From: Tahibacter aquaticus
GTDB lineage: Bacteria > Pseudomonadota > Gammaproteobacteria > Xanthomonadales > Rhodanobacteraceae
NCBI RefSeq assembly: GCF_004363655.1
Contig: NZ_SNZH01000025.1
Span: forward strand, 1 to 64,000
DNA: 64,000 bases
Direction of reading: 5' to 3'
This document shows positions 56,040 through 64,000 of this stretch, piece by piece. Numbering within the stretch: the first letter of the stretch is position 1; each line of letters opens with the position of its first letter. The position numbers and the translations under genes were made by a program. The notes under the pieces are model-generated. The model did not search any database and was not told where the DNA came from. It was given only the letters and a program-made list of their open reading frames with translations.

Positions 56040-57769
56040 GGGTTTGGCGCATCGAGCGCCGCGCGCCCAGCGAGGAAGGCAATACCTGGCCGGCGGCGAT
56101 GCATCCGGTGTTGCGCCGCATCTACGCGGCGCGCGGCATAGCGGCAGCCAACGATGTCGAGCATCGCCTGGCGCGCCTGCTCGCGCCGCAGCGGCTGGGC
56201 GGCATGGAGCGCGCCTGCGAGCTGCTGGAACAGGCGCTGCGCCAGGGCCAGCGCATCGTCGTCGTCGGCGATTTCGATGCGGACGGGGCTACCGGCACGG
56301 CGGTCGCGGTACGCGGCCTGCGCCTGCTCGGTGCCGGCGATGTCGACTACCAGGTGCCCAACCGCTTCACCCACGGCTACGGCCTGAGCCCGGCCCTGGT
56401 CGCCGACCTGCTGCCGCGCAAGCCCGATCTGATTCTCACCGTCGACAACGGCGTCGCCGCGCATGCAGGCGTGGAGGCGGCGAATGCGCAGGGCATTGCC
56501 GTCATCGTGACCGATCACCACCTGCCCGGCGATTCGCTGCCGGCGGCGGCGGCGCTGGTCAATCCGAACCTGGCCGGCGACGATTTTCCGAGCAAGGCGC
56601 TGGCCGGTGTCGGCGTGATGTTCTATGTGCTGCTGGCCTTGCGTGCGCGCCTGCGTGCCGGCGACTGGTTCGCCACGCGGCCCGAGCCGGACCTGTCGGT
56701 ACTGCTGGACCTGGTCGCCCTGGGCACGGTCGCCGACCTGGTGCCGCTGGACTACAACAACCGCGTACTGGTCGAGGCTGGCCTGCGCCGCATCCGCCTG
56801 GGCCAGGGCTGTGCCGGTGTGCAGGCGCTGATCGAGGCGAGCAAGCGCAGCGCTGGCACGCTGTGCGCCAGCGACCTGGGTTTTGCGCTGGGGCCGCGCA
56901 TCAATGCGGCCGGACGCCTGGACGATATGCGCCTGGGCATCGAATGCCTGCTCTGCGACGAACCGAACCGGGCACGCCAGCTGGCCGAATCCCTGTCGGC
57001 CATCAATGCCGAGCGGCGCGACCTGCAGGCGCAGATGGTGGAGCAGGGCGAGGCGACGGTGGCGCAGTATTTGTCGCGCTACGGTGCCGATACCTTGCCG
57101 GTCGGCGTGGTGCTGTTCGAGCCGGACTGGCATGTGGGCATCGTCGGCCTGGTGGCGTCGAAATTGAAGGAACGCCTGCACCGGCCGGTCATCGCCTGTG
57201 CGCCGGCCAACGAGGACGGCGAGGAGATCAAGGCCTCGGGCCGCTCGATTCCCGGTTTCCATCTGCGCGATGCGCTGGCCGAGGTCGATGCGAAAAATCC
57301 CGGCCTGTTGCAGCGTTTCGGCGGCCATGCCATGGCGGCGGGGCTGAGCCTGAGTGCCGGCCGGCTGGCCGAGTTCGCGGCCGAGTTCGACGCGGTCGCG
57401 CGGCAGCGCCTGGACCCGGCCCTGCTCGACCCGGTGCTGCACACCGACGGCTGCCTCGCGGCGGGCGACTACGACCTGGAACTGGCGCGGCAGCTGCGCT
57501 TCGCCGGCCCCTGGGGCCAGGCCTTTCCCGAGCCGCTGTTCGACGACGAATTCCGCCTGGTCGACTGGAAGCTGATGGGCCAGACCCATCTGCGCCTGAC
57601 CCTGCAGCACGCCAGCCGGCGCGAGCCACTGGAAGCGGTGATGTTCGGCGGCTACCAGGGCGCGCCGCCGCCGCGGCACCTGCGCGCGGCGTTCCAGCTC
57701 AGCATCGACGAGTGGAACGGACGCGAACGCCTGCGCCTGCTGATCCGCCATCTGGAAGCGCTGCCGTAA
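56036..57769 (+). CDS. recJ: Single-stranded-DNA-specific exonuclease RecJ
   Basis: This is a 577-aa 5'-3' exonuclease of the DHH family used in recombination and mismatch repair. Motif I is VVVGDFDADGATGTAVA, motif II VDNGVAAH, and motif III (DHH) VTDHHLPGD. The DHHA1 domain shows KASGRSIPGFHLRDAL and FGGHAMAAGLSL. The C-terminal OB domain ends LRLLIRHLEALP. The start overlaps the rpfE stop (ATGA). Confidence 0.93.
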   Translation: MRVWRIERRAPSEEGNTWPAAMHPVLRRIYAARGIAAANDVEHRLARLLAPQRLGGMERACELLEQALRQGQRIVVVGDFDADGATGTAVAVRGLRLLGAGDVDYQVPNRFTHGYGLSPALVADLLPRKPDLILTVDNGVAAHAGVEAANAQGIAVIVTDHHLPGDSLPAAAALVNPNLAGDDFPSKALAGVGVMFYVLLALRARLRAGDWFATRPEPDLSVLLDLVALGTVADLVPLDYNNRVLVEAGLRRIRLGQGCAGVQALIEASKRSAGTLCASDLGFALGPRINAAGRLDDMRLGIECLLCDEPNRARQLAESLSAINAERRDLQAQMVEQGEATVAQYLSRYGADTLPVGVVLFEPDWHVGIVGLVASKLKERLHRPVIACAPANEDGEEIKASGRSIPGFHLRDALAEVDAKNPGLLQRFGGHAMAAGLSLSAGRLAEFAAEFDAVARQRLDPALLDPVLHTDGCLAAGDYDLELARQLRFAGPWGQAFPEPLFDDEFRLVDWKLMGQTHLRLTLQHASRREPLEAVMFGGYQGAPPPRHLRAAFQLSIDEWNGRERLRLLIRHLEALP

Positions 57770-57965
57770 GTTCGCAGGGCGCGATGCGCACAGCGATTTG
57801 CGCCGCCGCGGTAATTCATGGGGCGAGCCCGCCCGAACGCCGCGCGCTGCAATTCGTTGCGCACATCGCACCCTGCGCAGCGCCGCCTGCGTAGCGCCGT
57901 GCGATTCACGATTTGCATGGCCCCTGCTATGCTGCGCCTCTTTTGTTCAACGCCGGCAGCCAGCC

Positions 57966-59091
57966 ATGATCGAGACCAATCCGATCTCCGCGCGCATCGA
58001 CGACCTGACGGGTCGGGTGCAGTCGCTTAGGGGGTATCTTTGACTACGAGACCAAGTCTGAACGTCTCGAAGAAGTAAGCCGCGAGCTGGAAAGCCCGAC
58101 GGTCTGGGACAACCCGCAACGGGCCCAGGATCTGGGCAAGGAACGCGCCCAGCTGGAAAAGATCGTGCACGGCATCAAGAGCCTGATCGAAGGCCTGGCC
58201 GGCGCGGCGGAACTGCTGGAAATGGCCATTGCCGAAGCCGACGAAGGCACTGCCGTCGCCGTGTCCGAGGACGTGGAATTGCTGGCCGCCAAGGTCGACA
58301 AGCTGGAATTCCAGCGCATGTTTGCCGGCAAGATGGATGCGTCCAACGCCTTCGTCGACGTGCAGGCCGGCGCCGGCGGCACCGAGGCGCAGGACTGGGC
58401 CGAAATGCTGCTGCGCATGTACCTGCGCTGGTGCGAAAACAAAGGCTGGAAAACCGAACTGATGGAAGTTTCCGCGGGTGACGTGGCCGGCATCAAGAGC
58501 GCCTCGTTCCGCGTCGAGGGCGACTACGCCTACGGCTGGCTGAAGACCGAGATCGGCGTGCACCGCCTGGTGCGCAAGTCGCCGTTCGATTCGGACAACC
58601 GCAGGCATACCTCGTTCTCGTCGATCTTCGTCGCGCCCGAAGTGGACGACGACATCGACATCGAGATCAATCCGGCCGACCTGAAGACCGACGTCTACCG
58701 CTCGTCCGGCGCCGGCGGCCAGCACGTCAACAAGACCGAGTCTGCCGTGCGCATCACGCATGTGCCCAGCGGCGTGGTCGTGGCCTGCCAGACCGAGCGT
58801 TCGCAGCACAACAACCGCGACCGCGCCATGAAGATGCTGAAGGCCAAGCTGTACGAGATCGAGGTGCAGAAACGCAACGCCGAGAAGGACGCGCTGGAAG
58901 CGACCAAGTCCGACATCGGCTGGGGCAGCCAGATCCGCTCGTACGTGCTGGACCAGTCGCGCATCAAGGATCTGCGCACCGGCGTGGAACGCACCGATAC
59001 GCAGAAAGTGCTCGACGGCGACCTGGACGAATACATCGAGGCCAGCCTCAAGCTCGGCCTGGAAGCCGGCGCCAAGCGCATCGACGCGTAA
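57966..59091 (+). CDS. prfB: Peptide chain release factor 2 (programmed +1 frameshift)
   Basis: RF2 reads UGA and UAA. The first 25 codons (57966-58040) end at an in-frame TGA; translation shifts +1 there and continues from 58042 to 59091, giving 374 aa. The SPF tripeptide that recognises the stop codon is in [12 protein letters not shown], and the GGQ peptidyl-hydrolase motif is in [17 protein letters not shown]. The frameshift provides autoregulation: low RF2 lets the ribosome shift, high RF2 ends translation. Confidence 0.95.
58024..58044 (+). promoter_or_regulatory. prfB +1 frameshift site
   Basis: AGGGGG (a Shine-Dalgarno-like stimulator) followed by TAT, then CTT TGA C, is the canonical RF2 frameshift window. 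The slippery CTT is at 58038-58040 and the TGA at 58041-58043. Confidence 0.97.
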
Positions 59092-59116
59092 GCATCCACT
59101 CGTGGAGAAATACATC

Positions 59117-60184
59117 ATGCAACGGATTCTGCTGGCAGCCGCGCTGTCGTGCCTGAGCCTGGCCGCGCTGGCCAAGCGCGGCCCTTCGGCCTCCGATCTG
59201 GTCAAACAGGTCGAAGCGAAAGTGGAGCAGGGCACGGTCGACCCGGCGCGCGATTTCGCGCCGCTGTTCGATGGCCTGCGCGCCGCCAAGGACGATTCGA
59301 CCCGGGCGACGTATGTGGATGCGATCGCCGAGCTGGGCGAAGCACGCGGCAGCTCGCCGGCCGCGGTCAAGACCTGGCTGCTGGACAACGCACCGCCGCT
59401 GCTGCTGGAGGTGGCCCGCAGCGACGCCAGCTGGAGCGTGCGCGGCGATGCACTGATGGCCTTGCGCGCACTCGACGCGCCCGATGCAGTACTGGACGAA
59501 GCGATTGCGCTGGCCAAGTCGGCCACTGGCGAGGCCAGCGGCTTTATCCATAGTCGCGGCGAACTGCTGCAGGACTGGAAGGACAACCGTGTCAGCCACG
59601 GCGCCAGGCCGGCCACGGCCAAACCGGCCGATGCGCAGAAAGAACAGGCGGCGCTGGAATTCCTGCGCGCGCGCAACGTCGGCGCATCCAGCGATGCGCT
59701 GGGCCAGGCCCTGGTGAATGCCCAGCCCGATATCGTGCAGGCGCTGATCGATGCCGGCGTCGACGTGAAGGCGCCAGGCCCGGCTGGCCTCAGCTCGCTG
59801 GGCACCGCGACCATGGTCGCCTGCGCCAAGAAGAATGCGCTGGAGCGTCAGCTCGCCGTGATCGACCTGCTGCTCGCCAACGGTGCCGACATCAAGCAGA
59901 AAGATGCCCAGGGCAACAGCGTGCTGATTGGCGCGGTGCAGTCCTGCCCCTTGCCCATCATCGAAAAACTCGTTGCCGGGGGCGCCGAGCCCGACCCGGT
60001 CAACGCGCAGCAGTTCACCCCGCTGAAAATGGCCTTCGTCGGTGGACATTGGGACATTGCCGAATTCCTGGTCGGCAAGGGCGCACGCCTGACGGCGAAA
60101 GAAGCCGACCAGCTGTTCTTCGAAAAACCGCAGGACCCGAAACAGGCGGCGATTCTCGCCAAGGCCATCAAGCCGGCGAAATAG
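59117..60184 (+). CDS. Exported ankyrin-repeat protein
   Basis: The product (355 aa) has a signal peptide (MQRILLAAALSCLSLAALA). The N-terminal part is helical. The C-terminal part has ankyrin units: ALVNAQPDIVQALIDAGVDV, VIDLLLANGADIKQKDAQGN and FVGGHWDIAEFLVGKGA. Such repeats bind proteins; here the role would be periplasmic. GGAGAAA is 9 bases before this ATG. Between prfB and lysS it is followed by a second ankyrin protein, so the two may be diverged duplicates. Confidence 0.78.
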   Translation: MQRILLAAALSCLSLAALAKRGPSASDLVKQVEAKVEQGTVDPARDFAPLFDGLRAAKDDSTRATYVDAIAELGEARGSSPAAVKTWLLDNAPPLLLEVARSDASWSVRGDALMALRALDAPDAVLDEAIALAKSATGEASGFIHSRGELLQDWKDNRVSHGARPATAKPADAQKEQAALEFLRARNVGASSDALGQALVNAQPDIVQALIDAGVDVKAPGPAGLSSLGTATMVACAKKNALERQLAVIDLLLANGADIKQKDAQGNSVLIGAVQSCPLPIIEKLVAGGAEPDPVNAQQFTPLKMAFVGGHWDIAEFLVGKGARLTAKEADQLFFEKPQDPKQAAILAKAIKPAK

Positions 60185-60231
60185 GCCGTGCCAGCAACGG
60201 AATGACACACAGCACTCCCGGGAAACGCTCC

Positions 60232-60855
60232 ATGCGCATAGAAAAAATCGTCATTGCCACCACACTCGCTGCTGCCAGCATGCTCGCCGTCGCCCAGGAC
60301 ACGGCCCGTCCGCGCATGACGCGGGAACAGGCCGAGAAGGTGATGGAACAGGACGGCACCGCAGTGATGCAGGAAAACCTGCCGGTCAACCTGATGAACG
60401 GCAAGGCCGACATCGTCGAGGCCATGCTGCTGCTTGGCGTCGATGCCAACGGCAAGCTGGAGCAGACGCCGCAGACCACGCTGGAATTCGCCGTCTCGGC
60501 CTGCGTCGGCCAGCGCGTGGCCGAGGCCGACATCAATGCCACCGTCGAGGTACTGCTGCGCGCCGGCGCGCGGCCCGACGATCCCGGCATGATGGGCACC
60601 ATGATCGTGGCCGCGCAGCAATGCCCGCCCAGCGTGGTGAAGCGCCTGATCACGGGCGGCGCCAAGCTGGACGTGCGCACGCCGCAGGGTTTCACGCCGC
60701 TGTCGATGGCGTTGATCGTCGGCAACTACGACACGGCCGAGGCGCTGATCGACGCGGGCGCGAAGCTGTCGGCGGAAGGCGCGGCCAAGCTCACCGAGGG
60801 CGTGACCGACAATCCGCGCCTGCTGGCGCTGGTGAAGCGCGCCAGCGCAAAGTAA
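60232..60855 (+). CDS. Second exported ankyrin-repeat protein
   Basis: This 207-aa protein has a signal peptide (MRIEKIVIATTLAAASMLAVA, cleavage near AQ). Ankyrin-type helices include NGKADIVEAMLLLGVDANG, INATVEVLLRAGARPDD and LIVGNYDTAEALIDAGAKLS. It ends like its neighbour (LLALVKRASAK versus ILAKAIKPAK). It starts 47 bases after the first ankyrin gene, so the pair is probably co-transcribed. The cellular partner is unknown. Confidence 0.75.
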   Translation: MRIEKIVIATTLAAASMLAVAQDTARPRMTREQAEKVMEQDGTAVMQENLPVNLMNGKADIVEAMLLLGVDANGKLEQTPQTTLEFAVSACVGQRVAEADINATVEVLLRAGARPDDPGMMGTMIVAAQQCPPSVVKRLITGGAKLDVRTPQGFTPLSMALIVGNYDTAEALIDAGAKLSAEGAAKLTEGVTDNPRLLALVKRASAK

Positions 60856-60897
60856 ATCCGGGCCGGTAGGCCAGCCGAGTTGATTGGGAAGAGTGCG

Positions 60898-62460
60898 ATG
60901 AGCGACGAAAGCAAGAAGCCGGACCCGGCGCCGGGCGCGCCGGACAACGCGGCCGGAACACCGGCCGTGGACGAGAACAAGCTGATTGCCGAGCGCCGGG
61001 AAAAACTCAAGGCCTTGCGCGCCGCCGGCATCGCCTATCCCAACGATTTCGTGCCGGACGCCTTCGCCGGCGACCTGCAGGGCGAATTCGCCGACAAGGA
61101 ACAGTGGACCGCCGAGGCGCTGGAAGCGCTGCAGCGGCGCGTCCGCGTGGCTGGCCGCCTGCTGGCCAAGCGCCAGATGGGCAAGGCCAGCTTTGCCCAG
61201 ATCCAGGACATGTCGGCGCGCCTGCAGCTGTTCCTGCAGCAGGGCGCGCTGGGCGAGGAAACCTATGCCGCGTTCAAGGGCTGGGACGTGGGCGACATCC
61301 TCGCCGCCGAGGGCCTGCTGACGCGCACCAAGACCGGTGAACTTTCGGTCAAAGTGGATAAATTGCGTCTGCTGACCAAGTCGCTGCGGCCGCTGCCGGA
61401 CAAGTGGCACGGCCTGGCCGACGTGGAGCAGCGCTATCGCCAGCGCTACGTCGACCTGATCGTCACCGAGGAAGCGCGCCGCGTGTTCAAGCTGCGCTCC
61501 GCCGTGATCGGGCATATCCGCAGCTGGCTGGAAGCGCCGCCGCGCCGCTTCATGGAAGTGGAAACGCCGATGATGCACGTGATTCCCGGCGGCGCCACGG
61601 CGCGGCCGTTCGTCACTCATCACAACGCGCTCGACCTGCAGCTGTACCTGCGCGTGGCGCCGGAGCTGTACCTCAAGCGCCTGGTCGTCGGCGGCTTCGA
61701 GCGCGTCTACGAGATCAACCGCAACTTCCGCAATGAAGGCGTGTCGACGCGGCACAACCCCGAATTCACCATGCTGGAGCTGTACCAGGCCTACGCCACC
61801 TATACCGAGGTGATGGACCTGACCGAGGCGATGATCCGCGACACCGCCCAGGCCACGCTGGGCCGCACCGCGCTGACCTGGGAAGGCCGCGACATCGACG
61901 TAGGCCCGGCCTTCCGGCGCTGGCCGATGGAACAGGCGGTGCGCGAACTCAATCCCGAAATCCAGCCGCACGAGCTGCGCGACCGCGACGCGCTGGCCGC
62001 GCACTGCGTGCGCCTGGGCATCCACGTCAAGCCGTCGTACGGCTGGGGCAAGCTGCTGCTGGAGCTGTTCGAGGCGACAGTCGAAGCCGGCCTGGTGCAG
62101 CCGACCTTCATTACGCAGTACCCGACCGAAGTGTCGCCGCTGGCGCGGGAGAACGACGGCGATCCCGGCATCACCGACCGCTTCGAGCTGTTCGTCGCCG
62201 GCAAGGAAATCGCGAATGGTTTTTCCGAATTGAACGACCCGGAAGACCAGGCCGCGCGATTCCAGGCACAAGTCGCCGCCAAGGATTCCGGCGACGACGA
62301 GGCCATGCATTTCGACGCCGACTATATCCGCGCGCTGGAATACGGCCTGCCGCCGACCGGCGGCCTGGGCGTCGGCATCGACCGGCTGGTGATGCTGCTG
62401 GCCGATGCGGCCTCCATCCGCGACGTGCTGCTGTTCCCGTACATGCGTCCCGAAGCCTGA
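60898..62460 (+). CDS. lysS: Lysyl-tRNA synthetase (class II)
   Basis: This 520-aa synthetase has an N-terminal OB-fold anticodon domain ([20 protein letters not shown]...) and a class II core. Motif 2 is [18 protein letters not shown] and motif 3 [24 protein letters not shown] lies before the ATG at 60898; an in-frame ATG six codons upstream has weaker support. An Asp/Pro-rich N-terminal extension (about 30 residues) is unconserved. Adjacent prfB-lysS is the ancestral order in many proteobacteria. Confidence 0.95.
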   Translation: MSDESKKPDPAPGAPDNAAGTPAVDENKLIAERREKLKALRAAGIAYPNDFVPDAFAGDLQGEFADKEQWTAEALEALQRRVRVAGRLLAKRQMGKASFAQIQDMSARLQLFLQQGALGEETYAAFKGWDVGDILAAEGLLTRTKTGELSVKVDKLRLLTKSLRPLPDKWHGLADVEQRYRQRYVDLIVTEEARRVFKLRSAVIGHIRSWLEAPPRRFMEVETPMMHVIPGGATARPFVTHHNALDLQLYLRVAPELYLKRLVVGGFERVYEINRNFRNEGVSTRHNPEFTMLELYQAYATYTEVMDLTEAMIRDTAQATLGRTALTWEGRDIDVGPAFRRWPMEQAVRELNPEIQPHELRDRDALAAHCVRLGIHVKPSYGWGKLLLELFEATVEAGLVQPTFITQYPTEVSPLARENDGDPGITDRFELFVAGKEIANGFSELNDPEDQAARFQAQVAAKDSGDDEAMHFDADYIRALEYGLPPTGGLGVGIDRLVMLLADAASIRDVLLFPYMRPEA

Positions 62461-62467
62461 TCGTCCC

Positions 62468-63610
62468 GTGGCCGGCCAGGGGGGATGGTCGGCCAGCGCC
62501 GCCGGCATCGCCGGCTTTCTCGTCCTGCAGGGCGCGGATGCCAGCCTGGGCTTGGCCTGGGCCTGCCTGATTGCCGGTGCGGCGCTGGCGCTGTGGCGCG
62601 ACGAGATCGATCTGTCGCGGGCGCCGGATACGCTGGAATGGGCGCTGCTCGCGTTCCTGCTGGCGGCGCTGGCAGCCTCGTTTCTCGGGCTGGACCCGCG
62701 CCGCTCGTTCGCCCTGAGCATGCCGCTGCTGGCGGCCCTGCCTTTGTGGTTTCTGCTGGCCCGCAGCGAATGCCGGCCCGCGGCGCCGTTACTTGTCGCC
62801 GCGGCCCTGGGTCTGGCGGCGCTGACGCAGATTGCACTTGTCGCTTTTGCCGCTTTGTACGATCACGGGGCTGCGCCAGGCAGCTGGGTGCGCAGCGCCG
62901 GTGCGGCCTGGCTGGTGGTGCCGAACGACCTGGCCTGGATTGCCTGCCTGTTGCCGTTTGCCGCCACCGCTGCGCCGCGCTGGCTGTATGTGCTGGCCGC
63001 CGCCGCCGCGCTGGCGCTGGCGCTATGGCTGCATTCCTGGACCCTGTGTCTGGCGACGCTGATGGCCGTGATCGCCCAGGCCGCGTTGCGCCGCGGCGTG
63101 AAGCTGTTTTCGCTGCGCCTGCTGCTGCCGCTGCTCGCTGCCGCGCTGTTGCTGTTGGTGCTGGCCGTGCCGTTCATGCCGTCGATGCAGGCGCGCTGGC
63201 AACTGTGGCAGGCGGCGCTGCAGGTCTTCCTCGACCACCCGTTGGGGGTGGGACTGCACAATTTCGTCCTTGCCTATCGGGAGTCTTCGACCGTGCCGGT
63301 CGACGCGCTGGTCGATCCGCGCCGCACGCCATGGCCGCATAGCCTTCCGCTGGAAGTGCTGGCGGAACTCGGTGCGGCCGGCCTGCTTGCGCTGCTGGCC
63401 CTGGCGGAAACGATACGGCGCCGTGCCGCGTCGCTGCGCTGTAAGGACGATTCGCTACATTCCGCGATTGCCGCGGCCTTGCTGGTGATTGCCGCGGTAG
63501 CGGCGACCGAGGCGAGTCTGCTGCGTCTGTGGACCTGGATGCTGGCAACGCTGCTGCTGGGGCTGCTCGCGCTTCAATCCACCGCTGTTTCACCTCAGGG
63601 ACGTCAATGA
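62468..63610 (+). CDS. O-antigen-ligase-like polytopic membrane protein
   Basis: This protein of about 380 aa has roughly ten hydrophobic segments and a periplasmic loop containing WQAALQVFLDHPLGVGLHNF and RTPWPHSLPLEVLAELGAAG. This 'hPlGvG..nf' and 'HnhhL..l.elG..G' pattern marks the Wzy_C family of O-antigen ligases and glycan polymerases, in which the loop His/Arg are catalytic. A GTG 7 bases after the lysS stop is the likely start. Substrate unknown; no LPS genes adjoin in the window. Confidence 0.72.
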   Translation: MAGQGGWSASAAGIAGFLVLQGADASLGLAWACLIAGAALALWRDEIDLSRAPDTLEWALLAFLLAALAASFLGLDPRRSFALSMPLLAALPLWFLLARSECRPAAPLLVAAALGLAALTQIALVAFAALYDHGAAPGSWVRSAGAAWLVVPNDLAWIACLLPFAATAAPRWLYVLAAAAALALALWLHSWTLCLATLMAVIAQAALRRGVKLFSLRLLLPLLAAALLLLVLAVPFMPSMQARWQLWQAALQVFLDHPLGVGLHNFVLAYRESSTVPVDALVDPRRTPWPHSLPLEVLAELGAAGLLALLALAETIRRRAASLRCKDDSLHSAIAAALLVIAAVAATEASLLRLWTWMLATLLLGLLALQSTAVSPQGRQ

Positions 63611-64000
63611 GCTCGACCACGCAAACCCGCGGCCTGCGCCGCCTGTTGTTCGCCGGCGGCCTGACCGCCATCGCTGCCGCGGCGCTGCTGTCGCCGGACT
63701 GGAGTTCGGTGCTCAAGGCGCAGGGCTATTACGGCGATGTGGACCTGCGCATCGAGGTCACGCCACCGCTGCAGGTCAGTCCGGGCGACGATCTGGAACT
63801 CTTCATCGGCGTGCAGAACAACGGCCCGGATACGGCGCACCGCGTGCGGGTGGCGGCCGGCGCGCAGCGCCTGACCTTCGTCGCCAGCGCCGGCTGCAGC
63901 AATGCCGGCTATCCGAACTGCGACCTGGCCGCGACACTGGATGCGGGCCAGCGCGCGGAATACGGCCTGCTCATGCACGTAGGCGACGATGTGCGCAATC
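63607..64000 (+). CDS. Exported protein with a DUF11/CARDB-like domain (partial, cut by the window end)
   Basis: The ATG overlaps the previous stop (ATGA). The visible 131 residues have an N-terminal hydrophobic stretch (LLFAGGLTAIAAAALLSPDW) and then a beta-sandwich start, VDLRIEVTPPLQVSPGDDLE and IGVQNNGPDTAHRVRV, with a CSNAGYPNC disulfide candidate. This is typical of DUF11-type surface repeat proteins. The remainder lies outside the window. Confidence 0.7.
   Translation, partial: MSSTTQTRGLRRLLFAGGLTAIAAAALLSPDWSSVLKAQGYYGDVDLRIEVTPPLQVSPGDDLELFIGVQNNGPDTAHRVRVAAGAQRLTFVASAGCSNAGYPNCDLAATLDAGQRAEYGLLMHVGDDVRN

Noticed and set aside
55088-57871. A 927-aa minus-strand frame opposite rpfE-recJ
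   Set aside because: Shadow of two genes with clear motifs on the plus strand.
59848-62721. A 957-aa minus-strand frame opposite the ankyrin genes and lysS
   Set aside because: Shadow ORF; lysS motifs on the plus strand are decisive.

Overview
The window is a high-GC gammaproteobacterial chromosome segment. Three things point to the order Xanthomonadales (Lysobacterales), probably the family Rhodanobacteraceae (Dokdonella/Tahibacter-like): the gene order dapB-carA-carB-greA-rpfE-recJ-prfB-lysS, an sdhC-D-A-B-E-ygfX cluster, and a secreted peptidase ending in IFANGFQ. The assignment is an inference from gene content and order; no search was run.

Layout. (1) About 1-8,320 is part of an integrated genomic island whose left end lies outside the window. 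It carries a radC fragment, a subtilisin-like (S8) peptidase fused to a small sorting-signal protein, an integrase preceded by six hairpins, a 51-aa membrane protein, a ParDE-type toxin-antitoxin pair, a 59-aa orphan gene with a hairpin over its ribosome binding site, and a second tyrosine integrase. The island ends inside the response-regulator gene of a CqsS/LqsS-like quorum-sensing pair, leaving the kinase with a 72-80 aa regulator stub. (2) 8,550-43,056 is mostly core: tcdA, tatD, a glycosyltransferase, mgtE, a cell-wall hydrolase, a PhnD-like binding protein, ygfZ, the succinate dehydrogenase cluster with assembly factors, lolCD, comEC, a DUF349 protein, a TraB protein, the putrescine genes aguA-aguB, a DUF1800/DUF1501 pair, rpmJ with a four-fold tandem terminator, a DUF2239 gene behind an operator-rich promoter, and a fatty-acyl module (acyl-CoA-binding protein, TetR regulator, and a two-domain reductase of the alcohol-forming fatty acyl-CoA reductase type). 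(3) 43,057-48,600 is a second accessory, partly decayed region. It holds a broken phosphoesterase/STAND/TPR gene, a DNA adenine methylase fragment, two orphan genes, a structured RNA leader with a terminator and a mutually exclusive hairpin ahead of two coupled small ORFs, and a 63-bp tandem repeat. (4) 48,600-64,000 is core again: dapB, carA, a small secreted protein, carB, greA, rpfE, recJ, prfB with its programmed +1 frameshift, two ankyrin-repeat proteins, lysS, an O-antigen-ligase-like protein and the start of a secreted repeat-domain protein.

How the genes work together. The sdh block encodes the four subunits of complex II plus SdhAF4 and SdhE, which serve flavinylation and maturation. 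carA, carB and dapB supply carbamoyl phosphate and lysine/peptidoglycan precursors. aguA and aguB convert agmatine to putrescine. ACBP, TetR and the reductase look like a divergently controlled acyl-CoA to fatty alcohol unit.

The best candidates for something undescribed are the RNA leader at 47,280-47,520, the hairpin array at 3,554-3,732 and the island junction at 8,210-8,345.
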